DNA of 64,000 nt from an uncultured Acetatifactor sp. (GTDB lineage: Bacteria > Bacillota > Clostridia > Lachnospirales > Lachnospiraceae): NCBI GenBank assembly GCA_947586055.1, contig CANPXL010000004.1:1-64000 (forward strand), read 5' to 3'. The notes below the pieces were generated by a model that was not told the origin of the DNA, searched no databases, and saw only the letters and a program-made list of their open reading frames with translations. The first letter of the stretch is position 1. The number at the start of each line of letters is the position of its first letter. Both the position numbers and the translations under genes were made by a program. This document shows positions 15,081-22,283 of this stretch, in pieces.

Positions 15081-15788
15081 TTACCGGCCGGTTCCATCCG
15101 CCCCATAATCCCTCTCCCCGAAAATGCCGGTGCCCACCCGGATACAGGTGGCGCCTGCCTGAAGGGCTGCGGGATAATCTCCTGTCATTCCCATTGAAAG
15201 AACATCCATACTGACATTATCAATGTTTTTTGCCGCTATGTCAACAGACAATTGGACTAATTTATCAAAATATGGGCGGTTTTTTTCTCCATCCACCGTA
15301 TATGGCGCTATTGTCATAAGCCCTTTGACGCGGACCCCGGGCAAAACGGAAATCTCTTTTACAAGATTGGGCGCTTCGTCGCAGGATACGCCGTATTTTG
15401 TCTCTTCTCCCGCCACGTTCACCTCGATGAGGATGTGGGTCTCCACGCCTTTCTTTACCGACTCCCGGCTGATCTCTTCCGCGAGACGGAAGGAATCCAC
15501 ACTGTGGATCAAAGCCACCTTTCCCACGATATACTTCACCTTGTTGCGCTGCAGGTGGCCGATTACATGCCACCGGATGTCCGGCGGAAGCTGCGGAATC
15601 TTTTCCGTCAGCTCCTGAACCTTGTTCTCGCCGAAATCCCGGACGCCGGCTTCGTACGCCTCGCGCAGAGCCTCCACAGGCTTTGTCTTGCTGACGGCGA
15701 TCAGCGTCACCGCCCCGGGATCCCTTCCTGCCTTCAGGCAAATCGCCTGAATCTGTTCTCTGACATTCTTCAGATTTTCCCGAATCAT
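15081..15788 (-). CDS. YggS/PLPBP-family pyridoxal phosphate homeostasis protein
   Basis: Product of 235 residues. The PLP lysine lies in VTLIAVSKTKPVEALREAYE; other family blocks are FGENKVQELTEK, WHVIGHLQRNKVKYI, IEVNVAGEETKYGV, GLMTIAPY and LSMGMTGDYPAALQAG. These proteins bind PLP without known catalysis and keep vitamin B6 and amino acid pools balanced. It is located directly upstream of sepF, as in many Firmicutes (ylmE-ylmF). Confidence 0.93.
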   Translation of the reverse strand: MIRENLKNVREQIQAICLKAGRDPGAVTLIAVSKTKPVEALREAYEAGVRDFGENKVQELTEKIPQLPPDIRWHVIGHLQRNKVKYIVGKVALIHSVDSFRLAEEISRESVKKGVETHILIEVNVAGEETKYGVSCDEAPNLVKEISVLPGVRVKGLMTIAPYTVDGEKNRPYFDKLVQLSVDIAAKNIDNVSMDVLSMGMTGDYPAALQAGATCIRVGTGIFGERDYGADGTGR

Positions 15789-15819
15789 CTTCCTGCCCTC
15801 CGCGGGAACCGCTCCCCCG

Positions 15820-17277
15820 CTATTGCTTTATAAACTGGTCGTCGCTTACGGTGGACGCGTCCTGAACGATATAATCGTAAACGCTCAGGCCGTATCTGGT
15901 ATTGGACTTTACAATGGCATATTCCTCATTTTGATACAGAATATTGATCTGTTTAAAATCGGCGTATCCCCTGTTGATATTGTAGACGCCGATCAGAGTG
16001 GCGCGCCTGCTGACGGTAAACGTCTCCTGGCTGTCCGGCTTATAGAGGATGTCCCCCGCATTCAGGATGGAACTGTCCAGATAATATTCCCTGGTCTCCT
16101 CGTCAAAACTGTATAAGTCAACATCCAGCGCCTCGCTGGAAATAGTGCCGTCCTCCAGATAACACTGACGGATAATGCCGCCCTTTCCGCTGCTGCCGCT
16201 GAGACTGACATAATCCTCCGGGATCAGGAAAAATTCCTTCTGCACGATGGACGAAACCGGAATCTTTAAGCCCGTCTCGTCCTCCACGATCAGTTCCACG
16301 TCCAGAAAACGGTCGGACAGAAAAGTGACCATGGAATTGGTAAAGGACAGCTGAAGATAGGTTTTTCCGTCGGGATTTGTCATCAGCTCCGCCTGCCCCC
16401 AGGCTTCATACTGGTTTTTCAGAAATCGGACCTTGATATACTGCTCTTCCTGAAGCTTTGCGCCCCTGTCCGGTTCCACCGGAAAGACGATGGACCAGTT
16501 TTCGTTCGTGGAAAGCTTGTACACCGGGTCTCCTGCGGCGAGAAGCGTATTGCTCAGAAGCTGCGTTTTCTGGTATTTCCCGCTGTCAAAAACGTCTGCG
16601 GTCACCTGCTGGGCCGTGAGCGTCTCATACCCGTCGATCCAGTAGGCAACGATCCCCGTTCTGGGCGCATAGGCGTAATTCACGATATTTCCGCTCTCTC
16701 CGGCGGTGCCGGACATGCTTTCCAGCATATTGGCATTTGCCAGCTTCATCAGGGTATTCTGCAGAGAATACTTAAAGTCATAGGCCGTCTCAAAACTGCG
16801 GCTGTCGAACCCGTGCACAAAGGAGGCCAGCTCGTCGCGGAATTCCGCCAGTTCCCGGTCTCCCAGCGTATTCTCCCCCACGGACATATCCTGAAGGTCC
16901 TCGTTCAGACGCCCCGTTTCGTCCACGATGTAGACGAGATCGTTTTTTGCGACCCTTCCGCCCTCTCTGGCGTAATAGTTCACATACCCCGCCGTGTCGG
17001 CGTTCACTATCGTCTCGTCCCGTATGACGACCCCGCGGTAAATATTGTCTGTGACAAGGGATCCTTCCCTGACTTCGTACCGGACGATATGACTCGTCTG
17101 AAAATAAATGATGACGCAGACCACCACATAGACGAAAACGACGCCAAAGATGATCATTCCGATATTCAGATTCAGCGGTTTTCTGTATTTTCTGATCTTC
17201 CCCGGCCGTGCGCCGCCCTGCCGGCTGCCGTTATGCCTTCCGTCGCCCCCGGCCCTTCTGCTGCCATTCTGTGCCAT
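15820..17277 (-). CDS. HlyD-like membrane-anchored protein of the sepF cluster
   Basis: Product of 485 residues from the ATG at 17277, with GGAG 7 bases upstream; an in-frame extension to 17310 lacks a site. A basic, Gly/Arg-rich N-terminus of about 35 residues precedes one transmembrane helix (IGMIIFGVVFVYVVVCVII). The outside part starts with a lipoyl/barrel-sandwich half (GVVIRDETIVNADTAGYVNYY) and a second beta domain, as in HlyD/membrane-fusion proteins. No ABC exporter or outer membrane partner is adjacent; the gene leads yggS-sepF. Family annotation as an efflux adaptor is therefore doubtful; a role in envelope or division is inference from position. Confidence 0.75.
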   Translation of the reverse strand: MAQNGSRRAGGDGRHNGSRQGGARPGKIRKYRKPLNLNIGMIIFGVVFVYVVVCVIIYFQTSHIVRYEVREGSLVTDNIYRGVVIRDETIVNADTAGYVNYYAREGGRVAKNDLVYIVDETGRLNEDLQDMSVGENTLGDRELAEFRDELASFVHGFDSRSFETAYDFKYSLQNTLMKLANANMLESMSGTAGESGNIVNYAYAPRTGIVAYWIDGYETLTAQQVTADVFDSGKYQKTQLLSNTLLAAGDPVYKLSTNENWSIVFPVEPDRGAKLQEEQYIKVRFLKNQYEAWGQAELMTNPDGKTYLQLSFTNSMVTFLSDRFLDVELIVEDETGLKIPVSSIVQKEFFLIPEDYVSLSGSSGKGGIIRQCYLEDGTISSEALDVDLYSFDEETREYYLDSSILNAGDILYKPDSQETFTVSRRATLIGVYNINRGYADFKQINILYQNEEYAIVKSNTRYGLSVYDYIVQDASTVSDDQFIKQ

Positions 17278-17311
17278 GTGATATCTCCGATACCGTTTTT
17301 TGCTTCTCAAG

Positions 17312-17340
17312 AAAAGCCCCGGCTCTGGTCCGAGGCTTTT
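17312..17340 (-). terminator. Terminator after the small P-loop gene
   Basis: Stem AAAAGCCTCGG/CCGGGGCTTTT on the minus strand (17340-17330 with 17322-17312) with one G-T pair and a 7-base loop, ending in CTTTTCTTG. Its symmetry would also allow action on the plus strand. Confidence 0.75.
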
Positions 17341-17370
17341 GTGTATTTTGAACAGATACCATATTAACGT

Positions 17371-17790
17371 TTAAAGGGAAATGAGAATCTTATCCTTCAG
17401 GGATACAGGAAGTTCCTCTTCATCCATGGAAATGCTGAGAATGAAATCCACGCCGAAATTTTTGCTGAGCGTTTCAAGCTTTTCAATAACCGGTTCCATA
17501 TTTTCGCCCTCGAGACAGGCAATTTTCAGAAAGCTGTCAAAATACATCTGCTGAAGATCATGGTCCTGAGAAATCACGCCGCTGACAAAGCCAAGGAATT
17601 CGCTGCTGTTCGTAATCAGGAACTGTGACACATCTACCAGGCGTACCTTATTGTTCAATTCGTACATGTGCTTGGTGCTCTTGTCAAGGTAGACGATACT
17701 GCCGGAAACCTCCCTGATCTCGCTGTTTACCTTGTCCAGCAGCTGCTTGGTCTTGCCCTTCCCCTTTTTACCTACGATTAACTGAACCAT
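17371..17790 (-). CDS. Small P-loop protein of unknown function
   Basis: Product of 139 residues from the ATG at 17790 (AGGAGGG 6 bases upstream). It opens with MVQLIVGKKGKGKTKQLLDK, a Walker A of the form GxxGxGKT. The remainder is mixed alpha/beta (GSIVYLDKSTKHMYELN, DFILSISMDEEELP) without an obvious Walker B or partner domain, and it is far too short for the PilT ATPases to which such proteins are sometimes assigned. It forms its own transcription unit between a promoter (17841-17869) and a terminator (17312-17340). Function unknown. Confidence 0.7.
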   Translation of the reverse strand: MVQLIVGKKGKGKTKQLLDKVNSEIREVSGSIVYLDKSTKHMYELNNKVRLVDVSQFLITNSSEFLGFVSGVISQDHDLQQMYFDSFLKIACLEGENMEPVIEKLETLSKNFGVDFILSISMDEEELPVSLKDKILISL

Positions 17791-17840
17791 TGGAAACCCT
17801 CCTGTCGTAATATGTATGGATTGCATTGCCCGATAAAACA

Positions 17841-17869
17841 ATTATAAGGGATACGGGATCAAAAAACAA
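17841..17869 (-). promoter_or_regulatory. Promoter of the small P-loop gene
   Basis: Minus strand: -35 TTGTTT (17869-17864), 17-bp spacer, perfect -10 TATAAT (17846-17841), placed right after the carboxypeptidase stop. Confidence 0.6.
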
Positions 17870-17872
17870 CCC

Positions 17873-18847
17873 CTAAATCTCCTCCAGCAGTTTTATCATT
17901 TCCTCATAAAGCGTATCATCCGATTTCAGAATAACGGAGATATACGACGCCCCGGCAGCGTCCCTGGAAAGCAGAACAAGACAGTGGCCCGCGGCCGACG
18001 TTGTGCCCGTCTTCCCGCCGATCACCGTCACGTTGGACGGCGCGCTGCGGTCGCCCCGCAGGAAGAGATTTGTGGTCTTTTTATCGACGGTCTGAGGATT
18101 GCCGCCGGCGTCATAATAGGTGGTCTGGTAGGAAGACATCTGGATGATTTCACGGAACGTCTCGTACTTCAGCGCTTCGTTGAAGATCAGGTACAGATCG
18201 TACGCGGTCGTGAGATGGCCCTCGGCCGTAAGACCGTGGGGATTTACAAAGTGAGTGTTCGTGGCGCCGATCTGCCTTGCCTCCTGATTCATCATATCCA
18301 CAAAAGCGTCCACGCTTCCGGCCACGCCTTCCGCCACCAGCATGGCGACGTCGTTTGCCGAATATATGAGCAGAATGCGCAGGGCCTGATCCAGCGTCAT
18401 GGTATCTCCCGCCTTCAGCCCGAGAAGCTGGGCGCCTCTCTCCGTAATGTTGACGGAATCGGTAGCTGTGAGGACCTGATCCAGTCTTCCGTTCTGAATC
18501 GCCACAAGGGCCGTCATGATCTTCGTCAGACTGGCGGGATTCAGAGACTCATGGGGATTTTTGGAGTAAAGAACCTGATTCCTGTTCAGATCGCACAGCA
18601 TGGCGGCCTCCGCAGTCAGGCTCAGCTCGTTCTTCCCCTCCACATCCCCCGTCACCACGCAGAGGTTGGCGGCAAAAGGCTCCGCCACCCTGGAATCCTG
18701 TCTGGAAATCACATTAAAACTGCTTACACTGCTGTCGGCGTCATAAGCCATATCGTACGCGGGATCTCCGCATCCGGAAAGAAGCAGTGCAAGAGCCAGT
18801 ATGACGCCTGAAAATAAGGATGTTCTTTTTCTATCTGTACATTTCAC
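17873..18847 (-). CDS. D-alanyl-D-alanine carboxypeptidase (S11 family), lipoprotein
   Basis: About 324 residues. The start is uncertain: no ATG is available; GTG at 18847 (GAGGAG 12 bases upstream) or TTG at 18856 both lie inside mgsA, overlapping it by 17 or 26 bp. The signal peptide ends in lipobox LLSGC, so the enzyme is probably lipid-anchored, unlike classical DacA with its C-terminal helix. Active-site motifs: SLTK (SxxK), YSAND (SxN), GGKTGTTS (KTG). It trims the terminal D-Ala of peptidoglycan stem peptides. It is cotranscribed with mgsA and rodA. Confidence 0.88.
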   Translation of the reverse strand: MKCTDRKRTSLFSGVILALALLLSGCGDPAYDMAYDADSSVSSFNVISRQDSRVAEPFAANLCVVTGDVEGKNELSLTAEAAMLCDLNRNQVLYSKNPHESLNPASLTKIMTALVAIQNGRLDQVLTATDSVNITERGAQLLGLKAGDTMTLDQALRILLIYSANDVAMLVAEGVAGSVDAFVDMMNQEARQIGATNTHFVNPHGLTAEGHLTTAYDLYLIFNEALKYETFREIIQMSSYQTTYYDAGGNPQTVDKKTTNLFLRGDRSAPSNVTVIGGKTGTTSAAGHCLVLLSRDAAGASYISVILKSDDTLYEEMIKLLEEI

Positions 18848-19226
18848 GCCACTCAAAATCTCCTCTTTCCAGCGCTTTGATCAACAGTTCCGCGCTTGCA
18901 AGATTGGTTGCAAGCGGAATATTGTACATATCGCAAAGCCGTACAACATTGTTCACGTCCGGCTCGTGCACTTTTGGCGTCAGCGGATCCCGCAGGAAGA
19001 TCACGAGATCCATCTGGTTATGCTCGATCTGCGCGCCGAGCTGCTGCTCGCCTCCGAGATGGCCGGCGAGAAACTTGTGAATGGTAAGGTTCGTAACCTC
19101 TTCCACCAGCCGCCCCGTCGTTCCGGTGGCGTACAGCATATGATGACTCAGAATCCCCCGATAGGCAATACAGAAATTCTGCATGAGCTTTTTCTTTGCA
19201 TCATGTGCGATCAGTGCGACATTCAT
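18831..19226 (-). CDS. mgsA: Methylglyoxal synthase with an altered catalytic residue
   Basis: Product of 131 residues. It converts dihydroxyacetone phosphate to methylglyoxal and phosphate. Phosphate-binding LYATGTTGRLVEE and the DLVIFLRDPL/HEPD blocks are clear, with Asp80, His87 and Asp90 kept. The position of the catalytic base (Asp71 in the E. coli enzyme, in the motif GGDQQ) is Glu60 here, in HLGGEQQLGA. The protein is also shorter than the E. coli enzyme (152 residues). It starts 1 base after the rodA stop and overlaps the carboxypeptidase start. Confidence 0.88.
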   Translation of the reverse strand: MNVALIAHDAKKKLMQNFCIAYRGILSHHMLYATGTTGRLVEEVTNLTIHKFLAGHLGGEQQLGAQIEHNQMDLVIFLRDPLTPKVHEPDVNNVVRLCDMYNIPLATNLASAELLIKALERGDFEWREMYR

Positions 19227-19227
19227 T

Positions 19228-20358
19228 TTAATACCCTCTCTTTGTTTTATTCTTTCTGGCCTGATACCCCACGCTCAAGACAAAGCCCATCCCCATAAAA
19301 AGGCTCAGCAGCGAGGTAAGACCGTAACTGATAAAAGGAAGCGGAAGACCTGTGTTCGGCAGGATATAGGTGGCGACACCTATGTTGATGAAGCTTTGAA
19401 ATGCCACCAGGCCCCCCATGCCGGCGGCAATGATCCTGCCCGCGATGTCCTTCGATTTCCGCGCCACCGAAATACAGTCCAGAGAGACGCCGAATAAAAG
19501 CAGGATAACGACAAGGCATCCCTTAAATCCGAACTCTTCTCCGATGACGGCAAAGATAAAATCCGTTTCGTCCTCAGATATAAAGTTTCCGTTTTTTACG
19601 GAGGTGATCTCGTTGTTTTTATATCCCTTTCCGTTCAGGATCCCGGAACCGATCGCTTTCACGGAATTCTGCTGCTGAAGCGCCTTGTCGGGATACTCTT
19701 CCGGATTGAAGAATACCAGCAGGCGCTCCTGCTGAAACCCCTGCAGAATGCCGACGTCCTTTCCGGGCTGCAGCGACAGGGAAATCAGCAGCGCCACAGT
19801 CGGGATCGCGAAGGCCAGCACCCCGAATACAAGCTTCAGGCTGACGCCCCCGACAAACATGATCACACAGAACAGAACGATCAGAACAATACTTGTGGAA
19901 AGATCAGGCTGCTGCAGCACAAGATAAAGCGGAACCGCAAACAACAGCAGACAGGCGCCGAGCACCCGGACGGAATTGATCTTTTCCTTATATTTCATAA
20001 TAAACTGTGCAAAGAATAAAATCAACAAGATTTTAGCCGTTTCCGACGGCTGAAACTGCAGACCACCGATGACGAGCCAGCGCTGGGCGCCGCCGTGTAC
20101 TTTCCCGACCGTCCAGACAAGCAAAAGCATCAGGATGTTCAGGCCGTACATGACCCAGTAAAACTTAAGGATCCAGGAATAGTTAAAAAAAGAAATCACA
20201 AGCATCAGAAAAATGCCGGCGGCCGCTCCAGCCAGCTGTCTGGTCTGGAGCGATCTGTCGGCAGCGCTTCCGACGGCCAGCACGCCTATGACGGCCAGCG
20301 CCGTTACCATCAGAACCAATTTAAAATCATAATCCCGCAGCCTTAATTTTCTTAACAT
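19228..20358 (-). CDS. rodA: RodA/FtsW-family peptidoglycan glycosyltransferase (SEDS)
   Basis: Product of 376 residues with about ten membrane helices. Family signs: GAQRWLVIGGLQFQPSETAKI, SEDETDFIFAVIGEEFGFKG and PNTGLPLPFISYGLTSLL near the end. SEDS proteins polymerise lipid II glycan strands together with a class B PBP; the mrdA and mreBCD genes just upstream point to the elongation (Rod) system rather than division. Between minE and mgsA. Confidence 0.92.
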   Translation of the reverse strand: MLRKLRLRDYDFKLVLMVTALAVIGVLAVGSAADRSLQTRQLAGAAAGIFLMLVISFFNYSWILKFYWVMYGLNILMLLLVWTVGKVHGGAQRWLVIGGLQFQPSETAKILLILFFAQFIMKYKEKINSVRVLGACLLLFAVPLYLVLQQPDLSTSIVLIVLFCVIMFVGGVSLKLVFGVLAFAIPTVALLISLSLQPGKDVGILQGFQQERLLVFFNPEEYPDKALQQQNSVKAIGSGILNGKGYKNNEITSVKNGNFISEDETDFIFAVIGEEFGFKGCLVVILLLFGVSLDCISVARKSKDIAGRIIAAGMGGLVAFQSFINIGVATYILPNTGLPLPFISYGLTSLLSLFMGMGFVLSVGYQARKNKTKRGY

Positions 20359-20389
20359 AACCTGTTGTCTCCACAGCCGGGAGGCGCCG

Positions 20390-20668
20390 TCAGCGGTTGA
20401 CCGTCATATCCGACGACACATCCACGATCGGTATGTTCGCATACAGACTGGGCTTCGCGCCCCGCCCTGATTTTGCGCCTTTCGTATTGATCTGGATCTC
20501 GATGTTGTCCGCGTCGATCTTCATGTATTTTGAAATAACCTTTGCGATATCAGCCTTAATCAGCTCCATCATTTCCGGTGAACAGTTTACCCGGTCCGAG
20601 ATCAGAAGGATTTTCAGCCTGTCCTTGGCTACCTGACAGGAGCTTTTTCTACGAAAAAAATGTCTCAT
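20390..20668 (-). CDS. minE: Cell division topological specificity factor MinE
   Basis: Product of 92 residues. The MinD-binding helix is in CQVAKDRLKILLISDRV; the dimerisation domain follows (PEMMELIKADIAKVISKY, ADNIEIQI). It stimulates MinD ATPase and drives MinCD movement away from midcell. The gene follows minD by 15 bases. Confidence 0.93.
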   Translation of the reverse strand: MRHFFRRKSSCQVAKDRLKILLISDRVNCSPEMMELIKADIAKVISKYMKIDADNIEIQINTKGAKSGRGAKPSLYANIPIVDVSSDMTVNR

Positions 20669-20683
20669 GTCCGCCGCTCCTTC

Positions 20684-21505
20684 CTACGCCTTGTGAAAAA
20701 TTCCGGTCACCCGGGTCCAGAAGGAAATACCCCGCTCAAAGTTCAGATACGGCACTTCCTTTCCGAGAACGCGCTGCACTACATTGGCGTAAGCCTGTCC
20801 GGCCGGGCTTTCCCCGCCTACCAGCGGCTCTCCCTGATTTGTGGCGATCACGACGTTTTCGTCGTCGGGAATAATGCCGATCAGCGGAATCGCCAGAATA
20901 TCCACCACATCCTGAGCGGACATCATATCGCCTCTTTTTACCATGTCCGCCCGAAGGCGGTTGATGATCAGATCCATCTGCTTAAATCCGTTGGCTTCCA
21001 GCAGACCGATAATCCGGTCCGCATCCCGGATGGCCGACACTTCCGGCGTCGTCACGACCAGCGCTCTGTTTGCGCCGGCAATGGCATTCTGGAACCCCTG
21101 CTCAATGCCTGCGGGACAATCCAGAATAATGTAATCAAACTGTTCCTTTAAATGCTCGATCACCTTTATCATCTGGCCCGGCGTCACCGCCGACTTATCT
21201 CTGGTCTGGGCCGAGGGCATCAGATAGAGCCCCGGGTGTCTCTTGTCTCGGATCAGCGCCTGTTTTACCCGGCAGTTGCCCTCCACCACGTCTACAAGGT
21301 TATAGACGATCCTGTTTTCCAGTCCCATGACCACGTCCAGATTCCTGAGTCCGATATCCGTGTCGATGAGACAGACCTTCCTGCCCAGCTTTGCCAGGCC
21401 CGTACCTACGTTTGCGGATGTGGTAGTCTTTCCGACTCCGCCTTTTCCTGAAGTGACGACAATGACTTCGGAGCTTTTCCGCTCCGGGGAAAACTGATTT
21501 TCCAT
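20684..21505 (-). CDS. minD: Septum site-determining ATPase MinD
   Basis: Product of 273 residues. Deviant Walker A KGGVGKTTTSA, DTDIGLRNLDVVMGL, DYIILDCPAGIEQGF and a C-terminal amphipathic membrane-targeting helix (GISFWTRVTGIFHKA). ATP-bound MinD binds the membrane, recruits MinC and is released by MinE. The operon order minC-minD-minE matches Gram-negative and clostridial systems that use MinE oscillation rather than DivIVA. Confidence 0.96.
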   Translation of the reverse strand: MENQFSPERKSSEVIVVTSGKGGVGKTTTSANVGTGLAKLGRKVCLIDTDIGLRNLDVVMGLENRIVYNLVDVVEGNCRVKQALIRDKRHPGLYLMPSAQTRDKSAVTPGQMIKVIEHLKEQFDYIILDCPAGIEQGFQNAIAGANRALVVTTPEVSAIRDADRIIGLLEANGFKQMDLIINRLRADMVKRGDMMSAQDVVDILAIPLIGIIPDDENVVIATNQGEPLVGGESPAGQAYANVVQRVLGKEVPYLNFERGISFWTRVTGIFHKA

Positions 21506-21577
21506 TTTCCGAATCCTCCACTTATTTTTTTGTCATTCTTTTATAATGTCGTCCTTCATCCCGCCCCGCGTCTTTCC

Positions 21578-22246
21578 TCAGAAGCCGCCAAGCAGGTCCT
21601 TCGTAAGCGTTTCCAGAATGATCTTTTCGTTTTTTACATAAGCGATCTTCGGCTGTACTTTAGGACGTATGCCCCATTTCCCCTGTTTACCGGGTCTGTA
21701 TTTGAAATCGCCGATTTTGATTCTTTCCGGCTCCATTTCAAGCGCTGCCACAAAAGCCCCCTCTTCTCCGTTTCCTCCGGCGTAGGCTTCCCCGTAGAGC
21801 CCGCCGAGAATGATCACGTTTTTCGCGCTGATCACGGCGCTGCCGGGATAAATGTCTCCCAGGACTATGATACTGTTTTCCGTCTCCAGCACTTCCCTGT
21901 TCTTCAGGCTCCCCTTAAAAAACTGCCCGTCCCCGTCGCCGGCAAGTTTCTTTTCCATATGCGCCAGGGCCTTGATAAAGTTTTTGTTTGTCGCTTCGTC
22001 CTTTCCGACGATGCAGATAATGTTCAGGCTGCTGTTTGTGTGAATCGCATCCAGAATCCGGATCTCTTCCGGATTGGTGACATTCCTTCCCTCGATGGAC
22101 AGGGCCACGGAAGCTTTCCCGAAGAAAGCCCTTGCCTCGGCGAACTTACAGGCTATCTCCTTCAAAAGCTCCTCAAAAGGCGCCTCCGGGTCCAGATGCA
22201 GGGAGATCCCGTTCGTATAGCTTTTGATCAGTACCGTATCCTTCAT
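21578..22246 (-). CDS. minC: Septum site-determining protein MinC
   Basis: Product of 222 residues. The N-terminal half is the FtsZ-inhibiting domain; the C-terminal beta-helix is recognised by VLGDIYPGSAVISAKNVIILGGLYGEA-type Gly-rich turns, split here at residues 130-160, followed by GAFVAALEMEPERIKIGD. It blocks FtsZ polymerisation away from midcell when recruited by MinD. First of the min genes, 38 bp after mrdA. Confidence 0.92.
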   Translation of the reverse strand: MKDTVLIKSYTNGISLHLDPEAPFEELLKEIACKFAEARAFFGKASVALSIEGRNVTNPEEIRILDAIHTNSSLNIICIVGKDEATNKNFIKALAHMEKKLAGDGDGQFFKGSLKNREVLETENSIIVLGDIYPGSAVISAKNVIILGGLYGEAYAGGNGEEGAFVAALEMEPERIKIGDFKYRPGKQGKWGIRPKVQPKIAYVKNEKIILETLTKDLLGGF

Positions 22247-22283
22247 ATATCCTCACATTCCGCCGCCTGCGCGGCAATGACGC

